From assembly GCA_964354485.1 (NCBI GenBank), contig CAYGZY010000207.1, forward strand, positions 1 to 18,764: a DNA stretch of 18,764 nucleotides, given 5' to 3'. Below are positions 7,445 to 14,896 of this stretch, one piece after another. The position numbers and the translations under genes are program-made. The notes beneath the pieces were generated by a model. It was not told the DNA's origin. It was given only the letters and a program-made list of their open reading frames with translations, and did not search any database. The stretch's first letter is position 1; every line of letters starts with the position of its first letter. This DNA comes from CAYGXH01 sp964354485. GTDB taxonomy: Bacteria > Bacteroidota > Ignavibacteria > UBA10030 > SZUA-254.

Positions 7445-8443
7445 CTACTTTTGAAGAAGATGAAGCTGCCAGTCACTGCGGCCGCTTTTATGCAATATCG
7501 GTGATATTGCAAATTTCCCGGTTCTGCCGACACGCTTATCTAAATATCGGAGCTCATCAAATTTCTCTTGTATTTCCTGATCAATCGGTGCATCAAATCC
7601 TGCCTCCCTCATCAATAACATACCTTTTGCCCTCATGGAGAGTTCCGTGTGAATCCGGATCAGGCAGAGCATGTCGCCAATTACCTCAGCCGGGAATTTG
7701 GCTTTTAATGTCTGAAGGTACTGACCAATACGCGATTCAGAAAGATTCCCACTCATAATAAGATGTATCAATTCAAGATCAGAATCTAATCCCTTACCAA
7801 GCCACGATCGCGTGGATTCCTCACTGTGCTTAAAGATTATAATCATCATTCCCGGAAGAATTAACAGAATGAGAACAGTCGAAGTAACCGGGTGCAAAAC
7901 GAAATGATTAAAGAATGAATGAACGACAATCGCGAGAAGCACGCCGGGCAAAAATATTTTCAGAGTATTGGATGGATATCGATCAAGTAAATATCTCGCA
8001 ATAATACTAACTATAGCTGTCGCCCCGCCATGCATTATAGCTGTCCCACATCCGCGGATAATCCATAGTAAAAGGTTATCCTCCTGAAGTGTCCAAAGGT
8101 AATATACATTCTCCGCAAAGGCGAAACCGGCTCCGATGGCAAAACCATAAATCGCAGCATCTACCATGAAACCGATTTTTTTGAATTTGATAAGGTAAAT
8201 AAGAAACAATGCTTTAAGTATCTCTTCAACACATGGTCCGGGATACCGCCGATAGAAAGTAATGTCCGTGCGTAATTTATCAATAATAAATGTACTGATG
8301 TAAAACGAAAATAGGGCAATAATACATCCCATTCCTATCGTAAGGAGTACCGAGCGCAGTCTAACAAGTTTATAGCTGTCAAGAAAGATTAATGCTGCGA
8401 GAAATAAGAAAATGGGCAGTAGGCTGACGAGAACATTCAACAC
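7445..8443 (-). CDS. PrsW-family intramembrane metalloprotease
   Basis: This 332-residue polytopic membrane protein has the PrsW motif set: EEILK at 73-77 (Glu73, Glu74), FAFAEN with Glu111, His138 in the MHGG segment, and HSFFNH at 175-180. In Bacillus, PrsW cuts the anti-sigma factor RsiW inside or near the membrane. From about residue 208 a soluble helical tail of about 125 residues follows the membrane part. The start is a GTG with GGTGA seven bases upstream. It lies 14 bases after the stop of the gluzincin/barrel gene, so the two are very likely one transcript. A plausible substrate is the membrane anti-sigma protein at 12707-13486, but that link is inference only. Confidence 0.85.
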   Translation of the reverse strand: MLNVLVSLLPIFLFLAALIFLDSYKLVRLRSVLLTIGMGCIIALFSFYISTFIIDKLRTDITFYRRYPGPCVEEILKALFLIYLIKFKKIGFMVDAAIYGFAIGAGFAFAENVYYLWTLQEDNLLLWIIRGCGTAIMHGGATAIVSIIARYLLDRYPSNTLKIFLPGVLLAIVVHSFFNHFVLHPVTSTVLILLILPGMMIIIFKHSEESTRSWLGKGLDSDLELIHLIMSGNLSESRIGQYLQTLKAKFPAEVIGDMLCLIRIHTELSMRAKGMLLMREAGFDAPIDQEIQEKFDELRYLDKRVGRTGKFAISPILHKSGRSDWQLHLLQK

Positions 8444-8457
8444 GGTTTTATCACCGA

Positions 8458-11415
8458 TTATAAAATCTTTAATGAGAACATGAATTCTTTTGTCGGGCGG
8501 TTATTTCTTTCCCATGCAATCGCATAGCCAAGTGAAAATGTTGATTCCATTCTCGAAAGAAGCACAATTTTAAAATCGACCTGCGATCCGGCATTAAAAT
8601 ACATCTGCCGATAATCTGCTTCTGCTATATTCGTGACGATTCCCGAAGAGAAAAGTGTCATATGAGCCCAGTTGCAGAATAAATTCATAAAACCGAAACG
8701 ACGAAAGCGCAGTGGCGGTAGTGACCACTCGATGAGTAATTTACCAAAGTCTGTTCCGCCGATTGTATTCAGCTCCGCCCCGGGAAAACTATAGTACGAT
8801 CGATATCGCTTTGCTACCTGGTAATCGATCCAATTATTACCAAATCCGCCGAAGTAAAAATTCGCAAACGGTTCATCACGATCGCCAAGAGAGTATCCGG
8901 CCGAACTCCTCAGCCAGATAGAGGAATGGTGAATAGGAAGAAGAAGACCGTAATCGACATTCGCGTACACTCGAGGGAAATGGTTTCCATTTACGTAATT
9001 ATCAAGGGTGTTGAACTGAGCACGGATACCACCTTCTGATTCTATAGCGCCCAACGACCGCCGCAGGTTGGTGTAATTCAGCATGATATTGCCTGTAAGG
9101 TATCTATCGAAGGATGCCGATATATTCTGATAATCTGGGAGTTTTTGCAAACCGCCCCATCCTGTCGCGGAAATTGTGTAGCTGAGAGACTGCGGATTGT
9201 CATCTAGTATCCTGTTATTGTAGGATACGCCCACAGAATAACCTTTACGACTCGTTTTTGTTGGTCCAAATAGATCGTAAAAATCCGATCTGTTATACGT
9301 TGCGTTAAATTTCCATCCCCAGTAATTGTAATTCAGCGATAAGTGGAATCGTTCATTCATAGGAAGAATCTTATGCGGAGTGTAGGTCGCTGTTGCATTT
9401 ATGTCGTGCAGCATGAGAGGATCCATGAGATTAAATCGAACTCCAAATGCCGTAAAATCCTTATAGCCATCAACGATGGGGTACGCGGAGCCAAACCTGA
9501 TCTCACTTAATCCATTATAATCGCCTGTAAAGGTTGTAAGCGAATCAACGTTAATTGTCAGCGGTGAAGGTAGCGTCCAGGTTTTCACAATAGGATGCTT
9601 TTCAGAAATTTCATATCCCAGATAATTAATAGTGCTTACATCTTCCCGTACAGCATTTGGGATCATAACCGGCGTAAATCCTTTACCGGAATATCGAAAC
9701 GCAACAAGAGAATCACCTGAAACCGGCACGGGCCTGAATAATCCGGTCTCGCTATTCGTCAGCCGCTCCATCTGCTTTGTCGTGAAATCGTACCGGACAA
9801 TATTTGAGACGCCAGTGTGGAAGTATGTGCTTCCGTACAAGTAACGTCCATTCGGGGAGAAAACAAAGTTCAGCGGTGCATTATTTTCGAATTCATGCAA
9901 TGTTTCGTACTCGCTGTCTCCTCCGAGTAATTTATTAATATGCATGCGTACGAGTTTATGTTGCCCGCTGATTTCCATCACGGAACCCGTTAAATATTTT
10001 CCATCGGGAGATATGTCAATATCGAACAGATCTGTCCCGTACGGCAACCGTACGAGTTCATTCCACGCCTGGTAAGGGTGGGGAAAGCGGACAATAGTAG
10101 AGTAACCATTATGGTGCTGTATACCCCAGATTGATGTATCGGCTGAATTGAAGGCCAGATCTCCCGCTCTTGCGTTTTTTGCTAAGATTTCTGATTTACG
10201 CGTCTTAATATCCACTACACAGAGATCACGCCAACCCTTATTGTTCTTTGATGTATAAAATAATTTTCCATTCATACGGTCATATGCTAAATGGCAAACG
10301 TAATACAATGCCGGAGTTGGTATGACACAGATATTTTCTACCTGTCCGCCGCCGACATCAATTGAGACAATATTTGCGAGTTGACCAGGGTAGTTAATTG
10401 CAGCATACAGTTTATTTTCCGCAGAATCATAATAAGTGCGGGAGATCGCCCCTAACGGTTCTTTTGAAATGTATCGATAAGAGGTTAAAGGTAACTGCCG
10501 GATAGAATCTAAATTTACCTGTTGCCATTCGTGCTCCCATTCGATCCATCGCGACCATTCCTCATCGAGGGAAGCGCCATACACTTGTTTAAATTGTGAT
10601 GTAAAATCCTGTTTTGTATCATCGGTCCGATCGATCCATAGCAATAACTTTTCAGGACCATAACGGTATGCGAGGTAGCTTACGAAACGTGTTCCGTAAA
10701 GATATGAATTCTGACCGATCTGAAAATCGACGGTTGTGCCTTCAGATTCCAAACCAACCACATCATAAAAATAACTGCTGTCGTTCACCATCGTTCTGAA
10801 TACCATCTCGTCGTATCCACCCTGTGCGCGTCCGATGCCGCCTGCCAGCCAGGTTTCCATAAAGACCGCGATGCCTTCCAGATACCAGCGGGGAGTATAT
10901 TTCCTCGGAGCAGTAAGGTAGCTGTACATCATGGAGATTGGATTTTCGTTCGATACGGGTACTTTTCCCAAAAAGAGCGAACGATAAAAATTATCCGCCG
11001 ATGACGCCTTATCGGTACTGACAACGTGCATCAGCTCATGACTCATAACCCAGTTCAACCGCTCGTTTGTTGGTGATGTTTCGTAGACGTATTCGAATGG
11101 CTCAATACCCAGTACCATATAATTGAAGGGGAGTGAGGTCGCTCCCGCATATCCATAATCATCGAAATCCTGAAACAAGACCGTCACTTTTTCTGCCGGC
11201 GTGTAATGAAAAAGATTACTGTAAAAGTTGAAGGAATTTTCAAAACATCTCCTCAGATGCGGGATCACGTAGTAATGATTTTCATCATAGTAGATTAATC
11301 TTAAATTTTTTGTTTCGAACGAATACAGCGATGTCTGCGTAAAAGAGATATTCCATGATGACACCAGCCACACGATGCAATAAAGCCATAGCAGGGAACT
11401 TCTGTGGTGATTCAT
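8458..11415 (-). CDS. Secreted gluzincin peptidase with propeller and C-terminal beta-barrel
   Basis: This 985-residue exported protein begins with a signal peptide (hydrophobic 8-22, likely cut near FTQT). The zinc motif HELMH is at 126-130, and the probable third ligand is Glu180 in WYLEG, the arrangement of MA-clan gluzincins. Residues of about 300-610 hold repeated short beta units with S/N-x-D-G-K-Y-L turns (for example ISPDGKYLTG and FSPNGRYLYG), consistent with a TolB/WD40-like propeller. From about 640 on, alternating aromatic and polar strands ending in FMFSLKIL suggest an outer-membrane barrel. The start is ATG 11415 with GGAGG nine bases upstream. It precedes the PrsW-family gene by 14 bases. 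It is probably cell-surface anchored. The peptidase call is firm; the substrate is unknown. Confidence 0.85.
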   Translation of the reverse strand: MNHHRSSLLWLYCIVWLVSSWNISFTQTSLYSFETKNLRLIYYDENHYYVIPHLRRCFENSFNFYSNLFHYTPAEKVTVLFQDFDDYGYAGATSLPFNYMVLGIEPFEYVYETSPTNERLNWVMSHELMHVVSTDKASSADNFYRSLFLGKVPVSNENPISMMYSYLTAPRKYTPRWYLEGIAVFMETWLAGGIGRAQGGYDEMVFRTMVNDSSYFYDVVGLESEGTTVDFQIGQNSYLYGTRFVSYLAYRYGPEKLLLWIDRTDDTKQDFTSQFKQVYGASLDEEWSRWIEWEHEWQQVNLDSIRQLPLTSYRYISKEPLGAISRTYYDSAENKLYAAINYPGQLANIVSIDVGGGQVENICVIPTPALYYVCHLAYDRMNGKLFYTSKNNKGWRDLCVVDIKTRKSEILAKNARAGDLAFNSADTSIWGIQHHNGYSTIVRFPHPYQAWNELVRLPYGTDLFDIDISPDGKYLTGSVMEISGQHKLVRMHINKLLGGDSEYETLHEFENNAPLNFVFSPNGRYLYGSTYFHTGVSNIVRYDFTTKQMERLTNSETGLFRPVPVSGDSLVAFRYSGKGFTPVMIPNAVREDVSTINYLGYEISEKHPIVKTWTLPSPLTINVDSLTTFTGDYNGLSEIRFGSAYPIVDGYKDFTAFGVRFNLMDPLMLHDINATATYTPHKILPMNERFHLSLNYNYWGWKFNATYNRSDFYDLFGPTKTSRKGYSVGVSYNNRILDDNPQSLSYTISATGWGGLQKLPDYQNISASFDRYLTGNIMLNYTNLRRSLGAIESEGGIRAQFNTLDNYVNGNHFPRVYANVDYGLLLPIHHSSIWLRSSAGYSLGDRDEPFANFYFGGFGNNWIDYQVAKRYRSYYSFPGAELNTIGGTDFGKLLIEWSLPPLRFRRFGFMNLFCNWAHMTLFSSGIVTNIAEADYRQMYFNAGSQVDFKIVLLSRMESTFSLGYAIAWERNNRPTKEFMFSLKIL

Positions 11416-11490
11416 TTTACTGAACCTCCGTATGCGGATTCTTTTGATGAGAATTGTGAGGGCACTGGAGATATTTTTGGGAAAATATTG

Positions 11491-11527
11491 AAAAAGGCAG
11501 AGGAGACGCCTTGCGTCTCCTCATTTG
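11491..11527 (-). terminator. Rho-independent terminator of the repeat-protein gene
   Basis: A perfect 10-bp GC-rich stem, GAGGAGACGC (11500-11509) with GCGTCTCCTC (11513-11522), closes on a 3-base loop. Read on the minus strand it is followed by GCC and a run of five T at 11495-11491. It lies about 45 bases past the stop of the gene at 11569 and before the start of the gene at 11415, where a terminator is expected. Confidence 0.8.
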
Positions 11528-11568
11528 CCTCTAATCCACCTTGAATCGAATAAACATATATATTATTG

Positions 11569-12591
11569 CTATTTCGGAATATTTTGCCGGCTCTCCATTG
11601 GTGGAGGTGCAAGTCTCTGTTCTATATTATCGATTCTCTCTACCAGCTTTAATCCAGCAGTTCGTTGTTCCTGCGGAATGTTCACACGGCTTTCAATGTT
11701 ATCGAGCCGGTTCTGCAATGCAAGGTATCGATCTTGTGGCGCTAACCGTGATTCGATATTCTGAATTTGCTTTTCCAACGGAAGACTTGCCGTTCTTTCG
11801 ATCATTCTGATTTCACAGACGGCGAGTTTTGATTCCAACGGCAACGAAGCTATTTTTAATTCTGCTTGCAACGGTGCAACCCTGTTTACCAGGTCATTAA
11901 TTCTCTTTTCCAACGGAAGATCCGCTTTTCGCTGCACTTCGGGCAGTGGTGCAAGCCTCTTCTCTAAATTTGCCACACGCTCTACCAGGGGTAAACCAGC
12001 ACTCCGCTCCATCATGATCGCCTCCAGACGTAGAACCTGTGTTTCCATCGGTAATGGTTCCCTTCTGGCAACTTCAGGTAATGGAGCAAGACGGGTAACC
12101 ATGTCGTTTATTCTCTTTTCCAACGGAAGATCCGCTTTTCGCTGAACTTCGGGCGATGGGGCAAGCCTCTTCTCCAAATTAGCCACGCGCTCTATCATCG
12201 GCAAACCAGCGCTTCTTTCTAATAACTTTGCTTCGATACCTGCCAATCGGGCTTCTACCGGCAACGGCTCTCTACGCGCTACCTCCGGCAGTGGTGCAAG
12301 CCTTTCGGCCAAATAATTACAACGTGCGGTTAGAAGCGCTTTTCGTCCATCCTCAGCAACTCGACCTTCCATTCCGTCAATCCGCTTTTCGATTTCAGCA
12401 AGGTCCGCTTCAGATAACTGTTGGGCTTCCAGCTTTACATCCTTATCGCTCAATTGCTGCGCGTTGTATTTCTTCACTCCACCGATCGTGCCGCTCGCAT
12501 TTTCTTCCGTTGGCCACGGAAAGATAAAAGCGAAGTATACAATTGCAAGAACCGCAACGAGTGCGCCCGCAAGTACTACTTTGTTTTTCAT
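11569..12591 (-). CDS. Membrane-anchored helical repeat protein, function unknown
   Basis: I do not recognise this 340-residue protein. An N-terminal membrane helix (about 4-24) is followed by a linker and some ten units of 20-27 residues with the pattern LPLExRIxxLExRLAPLPEVxR. The units form a super-repeat of exactly 70 residues (210 bases) present at least twice, for example starting at ARREPLP. Hydrophobic spacing within units (L..RI..L..R) suggests helical hairpins or a broken coiled coil, presumably outside the cytoplasm. It is rich in Leu, Glu, Arg and Pro; I count a single cysteine in the first repeat region and one later. The start is ATG 12591 with CCGGAGG five bases upstream. It lies 115 bases after the anti-sigma gene and could belong to the same regulon. 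A strong terminator follows it. Confidence 0.75.
   Translation of the reverse strand: MKNKVVLAGALVAVLAIVYFAFIFPWPTEENASGTIGGVKKYNAQQLSDKDVKLEAQQLSEADLAEIEKRIDGMEGRVAEDGRKALLTARCNYLAERLAPLPEVARREPLPVEARLAGIEAKLLERSAGLPMIERVANLEKRLAPSPEVQRKADLPLEKRINDMVTRLAPLPEVARREPLPMETQVLRLEAIMMERSAGLPLVERVANLEKRLAPLPEVQRKADLPLEKRINDLVNRVAPLQAELKIASLPLESKLAVCEIRMIERTASLPLEKQIQNIESRLAPQDRYLALQNRLDNIESRVNIPQEQRTAGLKLVERIDNIEQRLAPPPMESRQNIPK
11901..12220. repeat. 210-base direct repeat inside the helical repeat gene
   Basis: The block beginning TTCTCTTTTCCAACGGAAGA at 11901 recurs at 12111, exactly 210 bases on. The first 100 or so bases of the two copies match at roughly nine positions in ten. This is a recent in-frame internal duplication corresponding to the 70-residue super-repeat of the encoded protein. 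Confidence 0.8.
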
Positions 12592-12706
12592 AAAAACCTC
12601 CGGTTAGGTTGTTGATTTATTGATTAGTTAGTTAAACTTTACTTTACGATCTCTATACTAAATACAAAGCAAAAATGATCTAAGTTGGAATTTGTTACAT
12701 CTTCGA

Positions 12707-13486
12707 TTACGGTTCATTTAGTATAGTTCTCTCCGTAATCATCACACCTGCAGAGTAAAGCTTCAATTGCAGGGGAGACATATGTGAAGTTTTGCGATCC
12801 CAGATAATGAGATAGCTGTTGTCACCGATGCAAGAAAATTGTATAGAATTACCAGATACACTGAAATTATTCTTTGCAGTATTTAATTCTTTAAATCCCA
12901 GGAAATTGAGGTCATTTCCGTTGTATTCCACCCTGGCTTCTATTTCGCGTTCCGTTTTGGATGTAATTTCCAGCAGAATGGCCTTTTTTGAATACGAAAG
13001 CTCGACATGACCCGATATATCAGTCTCTGAAATATCAAATTTCTCTGCGGTTTGGAAGCTGCCTGTAGTAACGTCTCTCATTATAGTTCCGGACAGTTTC
13101 GAAACTCCCACCGTCTCTTGATTGATGAACGAATTAAATAGTAGTTCGATCCCAAGACCACCGATTATCAGACCGGCTGCAAATATATAGGCATATCTGA
13201 CTTTTTTACTGAAGAGTAGTGATTCGAGGGACAATTTGAAAACCGGATATCTTCCCTTCTTATACTTTTCGGATGGAATGGAATTAAGAATATTTATTTT
13301 CAGGTTCTGTGGTGGTTCTATCTCTTGAACTTTGGATAGTTTTACCGACATGGCGAGAAGGTCTTCATAGAATTTCTGAGCCTGAGGATTGTCTCCCAGA
13401 TATCTTTTCAGTTTACGGCTTTGCGCCCGACTATTAGCGCCGTCGATTTCTCTCTGAATTAATTCATTATATTTGTCATCTATCAT
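12707..13486 (-). CDS. Probable membrane anti-sigma factor for the ECF sigma
   Basis: This 259-residue protein has a cytosolic N-terminal part, a single membrane helix at about 97-118, and an outer domain of about 140 residues rich in beta strands. The N-terminal segment (YNELIQREIDG..., about 6-45) has the look of an anti-sigma domain, but the zinc-binding HxxxCxxC is absent (residues 33-41 read NPQAQKFYE). Its ATG overlaps the sigma gene's stop codon by four bases (ATGA, 13483-13486), so translation is coupled. This arrangement is typical of ECF sigma/anti-sigma pairs and is the main support for the call. It could be a target of the PrsW-family protease at 7445-8443. Confidence 0.7.
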   Translation of the reverse strand: MIDDKYNELIQREIDGANSRAQSRKLKRYLGDNPQAQKFYEDLLAMSVKLSKVQEIEPPQNLKINILNSIPSEKYKKGRYPVFKLSLESLLFSKKVRYAYIFAAGLIIGGLGIELLFNSFINQETVGVSKLSGTIMRDVTTGSFQTAEKFDISETDISGHVELSYSKKAILLEITSKTEREIEARVEYNGNDLNFLGFKELNTAKNNFSVSGNSIQFSCIGDNSYLIIWDRKTSHMSPLQLKLYSAGVMITERTILNEP

Positions 13487-14019
13487 ATAATCTCTTCGCT
13501 CATAATATTTTTCAACAGGTTTCTGGCGGTAAACAACCTTGATTTTATAGTTTTCTCAGGAGTATCAAGAACATAACTGATTTCGTTGTATGATAAATCC
13601 TGGAAATAGCGCAAAACAATAACTAATCTATAATCGAGTCCTATTTGCATAAGAGCCTGTTGGATGCTTTCGCTTAATTCTACGTCCTTGTATAAATCTT
13701 CAGGAGTTTTCGCATCTGCGACTTCTTCTGCGGCGATTCCGCCGATCTGTTTTCGCTGCTTAAGAAAATTCAGCGACTCATTTACTGTTATCTTATACAG
13801 CCAACTGAAAAACTTATAACGAGCACTGAACTTTTCAAGATTCTCATACACTCTGATGAATACCGACTGTGCAACGTCTGCGGCATCCTCGTAATCATTC
13901 AAAATCCTGAACGCGGCATTGAAGACTGTTTTCTGATATCTATCTACGATTTCTTCAAAGGCTTTTTTATCACCCTGGAGGCACCGTCGTACGAGAATAT
14001 TGTCGTCTATCCTGTCCAC
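13483..14019 (-). CDS. ECF-family RNA polymerase sigma factor
   Basis: Region 2 is clear (LVRRCLQGDKKAFEEIVDRY, then DAADVAQSVFIRVYENL and FFSWLYKITVNESLNFL). Region 4 follows (LDYRLVIVLRYFQDLSYNEI, then TPEKTIKSRLFTARNLL). I place the start at GTG 14019, which gives 178 residues beginning next to region 2. The frame stays open to an ATG at 14124, but the extra 35 residues have no sigma character and overlap the STAS gene by 59 bases. Neither start has a good ribosome site. The gene overlaps the anti-sigma gene downstream and follows the RsbW/STAS pair. It would direct RNA polymerase to stress or envelope genes; the regulon is unknown. Confidence 0.9.
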   Translation of the reverse strand: MDRIDDNILVRRCLQGDKKAFEEIVDRYQKTVFNAAFRILNDYEDAADVAQSVFIRVYENLEKFSARYKFFSWLYKITVNESLNFLKQRKQIGGIAAEEVADAKTPEDLYKDVELSESIQQALMQIGLDYRLVIVLRYFQDLSYNEISYVLDTPEKTIKSRLFTARNLLKNIMSEEII

Positions 14020-14065
14020 TGATAAATACAATTCGATTTGATAAAAGTTGGTAGATATAAAATAT

Positions 14066-14353
14066 TTATTTTTGAATCTCGAAAATCTGATCAAAACCCG
14101 TAAGTGCAAATACATCTTTGACATGTTTATTGAGGTTAATCAGCCGTAAGGCGTGTCCTGTATTTTTTAATCGCTTTTGATGTGCCAGCAGAGTACCCAA
14201 ACCGGCGCTTGATATGTAGTCAAGTTCTTTAAAATTAAGGGTTTGTGATGAAATTATTTCCTGGAGTGCCTTATCCGCTTTATCAGCCTGGGACGCATCA
14301 AGTCGTCCGCAGAATGCAATATCTCCATTACCGAGAATTTTCGTATCAAACAT
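14066..14353 (-). CDS. STAS-domain anti-sigma factor antagonist (RsbV-like)
   Basis: This is a 95-residue single STAS domain. The signature YISSAGLGTLL is at about 46-56. Ser49 aligns with the serine that RsbW-type kinases phosphorylate, and the usual Asp before it is Ser. The ATG at 14353 has GGAG seven bases upstream and overlaps the end of the RsbW-like gene by eight bases, so the two are translated as a pair. In known systems the unphosphorylated form frees a sigma factor or other partner from the kinase. No PP2C phosphatase that would dephosphorylate it is present in this window. Confidence 0.9.
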   Translation of the reverse strand: MFDTKILGNGDIAFCGRLDASQADKADKALQEIISSQTLNFKELDYISSAGLGTLLAHQKRLKNTGHALRLINLNKHVKDVFALTGFDQIFEIQK

Positions 14354-14759
14354 GGGTTTTCTCCAGGTTTTTTATGAATGTTATTCTACTTTCTCCGTTG
14401 GTATACTTGTATTCAAGATTATCAACCATTTTCTTCACAAGGTGAAGTCCGAGGCCGCCTACTTTACGTTCTTCCAATCTACTTGTCACATCGACTTCCC
14501 GGGCTTTCCTTACATCAAATTCGTGGCTACCATGATCGATTAGATTCACTATTAAATTCTTTCCTTTTTTTTCGATGTCGATTGTGATGTTGCCATGAGA
14601 ATGACTGTTGTACTTGACCATGTTAGTGAATAATTCTTCGATTGCCAAGTTGATTGAGAATGAAATTGATTCATCAACTTTATAGCTATCGAGAATCTCG
14701 TTCACAAAATTGAAGATTTGCGATAGAGATGATATTTGTCGTTTATAGTTCCTTTGCAT
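14346..14759 (-). CDS. RsbW/SpoIIAB-like Ser/Thr kinase (HATPase anti-sigma regulator)
   Basis: This 137-residue GHKL-type ATPase domain has the N-box INLAIEELFTNMVKY (Glu and Asn for Mg-ATP, about 41-55), G1 motif DHGSHEF, and G2 motif GGLGLHLVKK near 102-111. The length and motif order are those of RsbW/SpoIIAB, which phosphorylate a STAS partner and hold a sigma factor. It overlaps the STAS gene downstream, its likely substrate. It is the first gene of the cluster leading to the ECF sigma. No strong ribosome site precedes ATG 14759. Whether it holds the ECF sigma, another sigma or a different output protein cannot be told from sequence. Confidence 0.88.
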   Translation of the reverse strand: MQRNYKRQISSLSQIFNFVNEILDSYKVDESISFSINLAIEELFTNMVKYNSHSHGNITIDIEKKGKNLIVNLIDHGSHEFDVRKAREVDVTSRLEERKVGGLGLHLVKKMVDNLEYKYTNGESRITFIKNLEKTHV

Positions 14760-14803
14760 AAGCCCATTTTCAGTTGGGTTTTAAAAATCGTTCAACGTGA
14801 AAC

Positions 14804-14819
14804 CATTCGAATGATCATT
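14804..14819. promoter_or_regulatory. Overlapping palindromes upstream of the RsbW-like gene
   Basis: CATTCGAATG (14804-14813) and AATGATCATT (14810-14819) are two perfect 10-base palindromes sharing four bases, 45-60 bases upstream of the first gene of the regulatory cluster. The position suits an operator for a dimeric repressor or activator. Chance palindromes of this size do occur, so the call is tentative. Confidence 0.3.
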
Positions 14820-14838
14820 TTTCTAATCCTTTTTCGAA

Positions 14839-14872
14839 CTCATCCCCCGCCACAAAGATTGGCGGGGGTGAG
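14839..14872 (-). repeat. Dispersed hairpin repeat, copy B
   Basis: A 9-bp perfect stem, CCCCCGCCA (14844-14852) with TGGCGGGGG (14860-14868), is extended by CTCA/TGAG across a one-base bulge and has a 7-base loop. Bases 14842-14866 are the exact reverse complement of 2679-2703. It lies between the metallophosphoesterase stop and the RsbW-like start. It could block transcription as a strong hairpin, but there is no T-tract after it in the direction of those genes. Confidence 0.75.
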
Positions 14873-14896
14873 GGTAATATGATATTATTTTACCGA

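Noticed and set aside
11412..11612. 66-codon open frame on the minus strand between the gluzincin and repeat-protein genes
   Set aside because: It overlaps the end of the repeat-protein gene in another frame, runs through the terminator hairpin at 11500-11522, and has no recognisable protein character.
12603..12706. Promoter for the repeat-protein gene
   Set aside because: TAGTATAG on the minus strand could be a -10 box, but no matching -35 element at proper spacing was convincing.
14020..14124. 35-residue N-terminal extension of the ECF sigma factor from ATG 14124
   Set aside because: The extra residues have no sigma-like sequence, overlap the STAS gene and lack a ribosome site; GTG 14019 places the start next to region 2. 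Not fully excluded.
14761..14783. AGCCCA...TGGGTTTT hairpin as a plus-strand terminator
   Set aside because: No plus-strand gene lies upstream for it to terminate; the stem is only about four to five base pairs.
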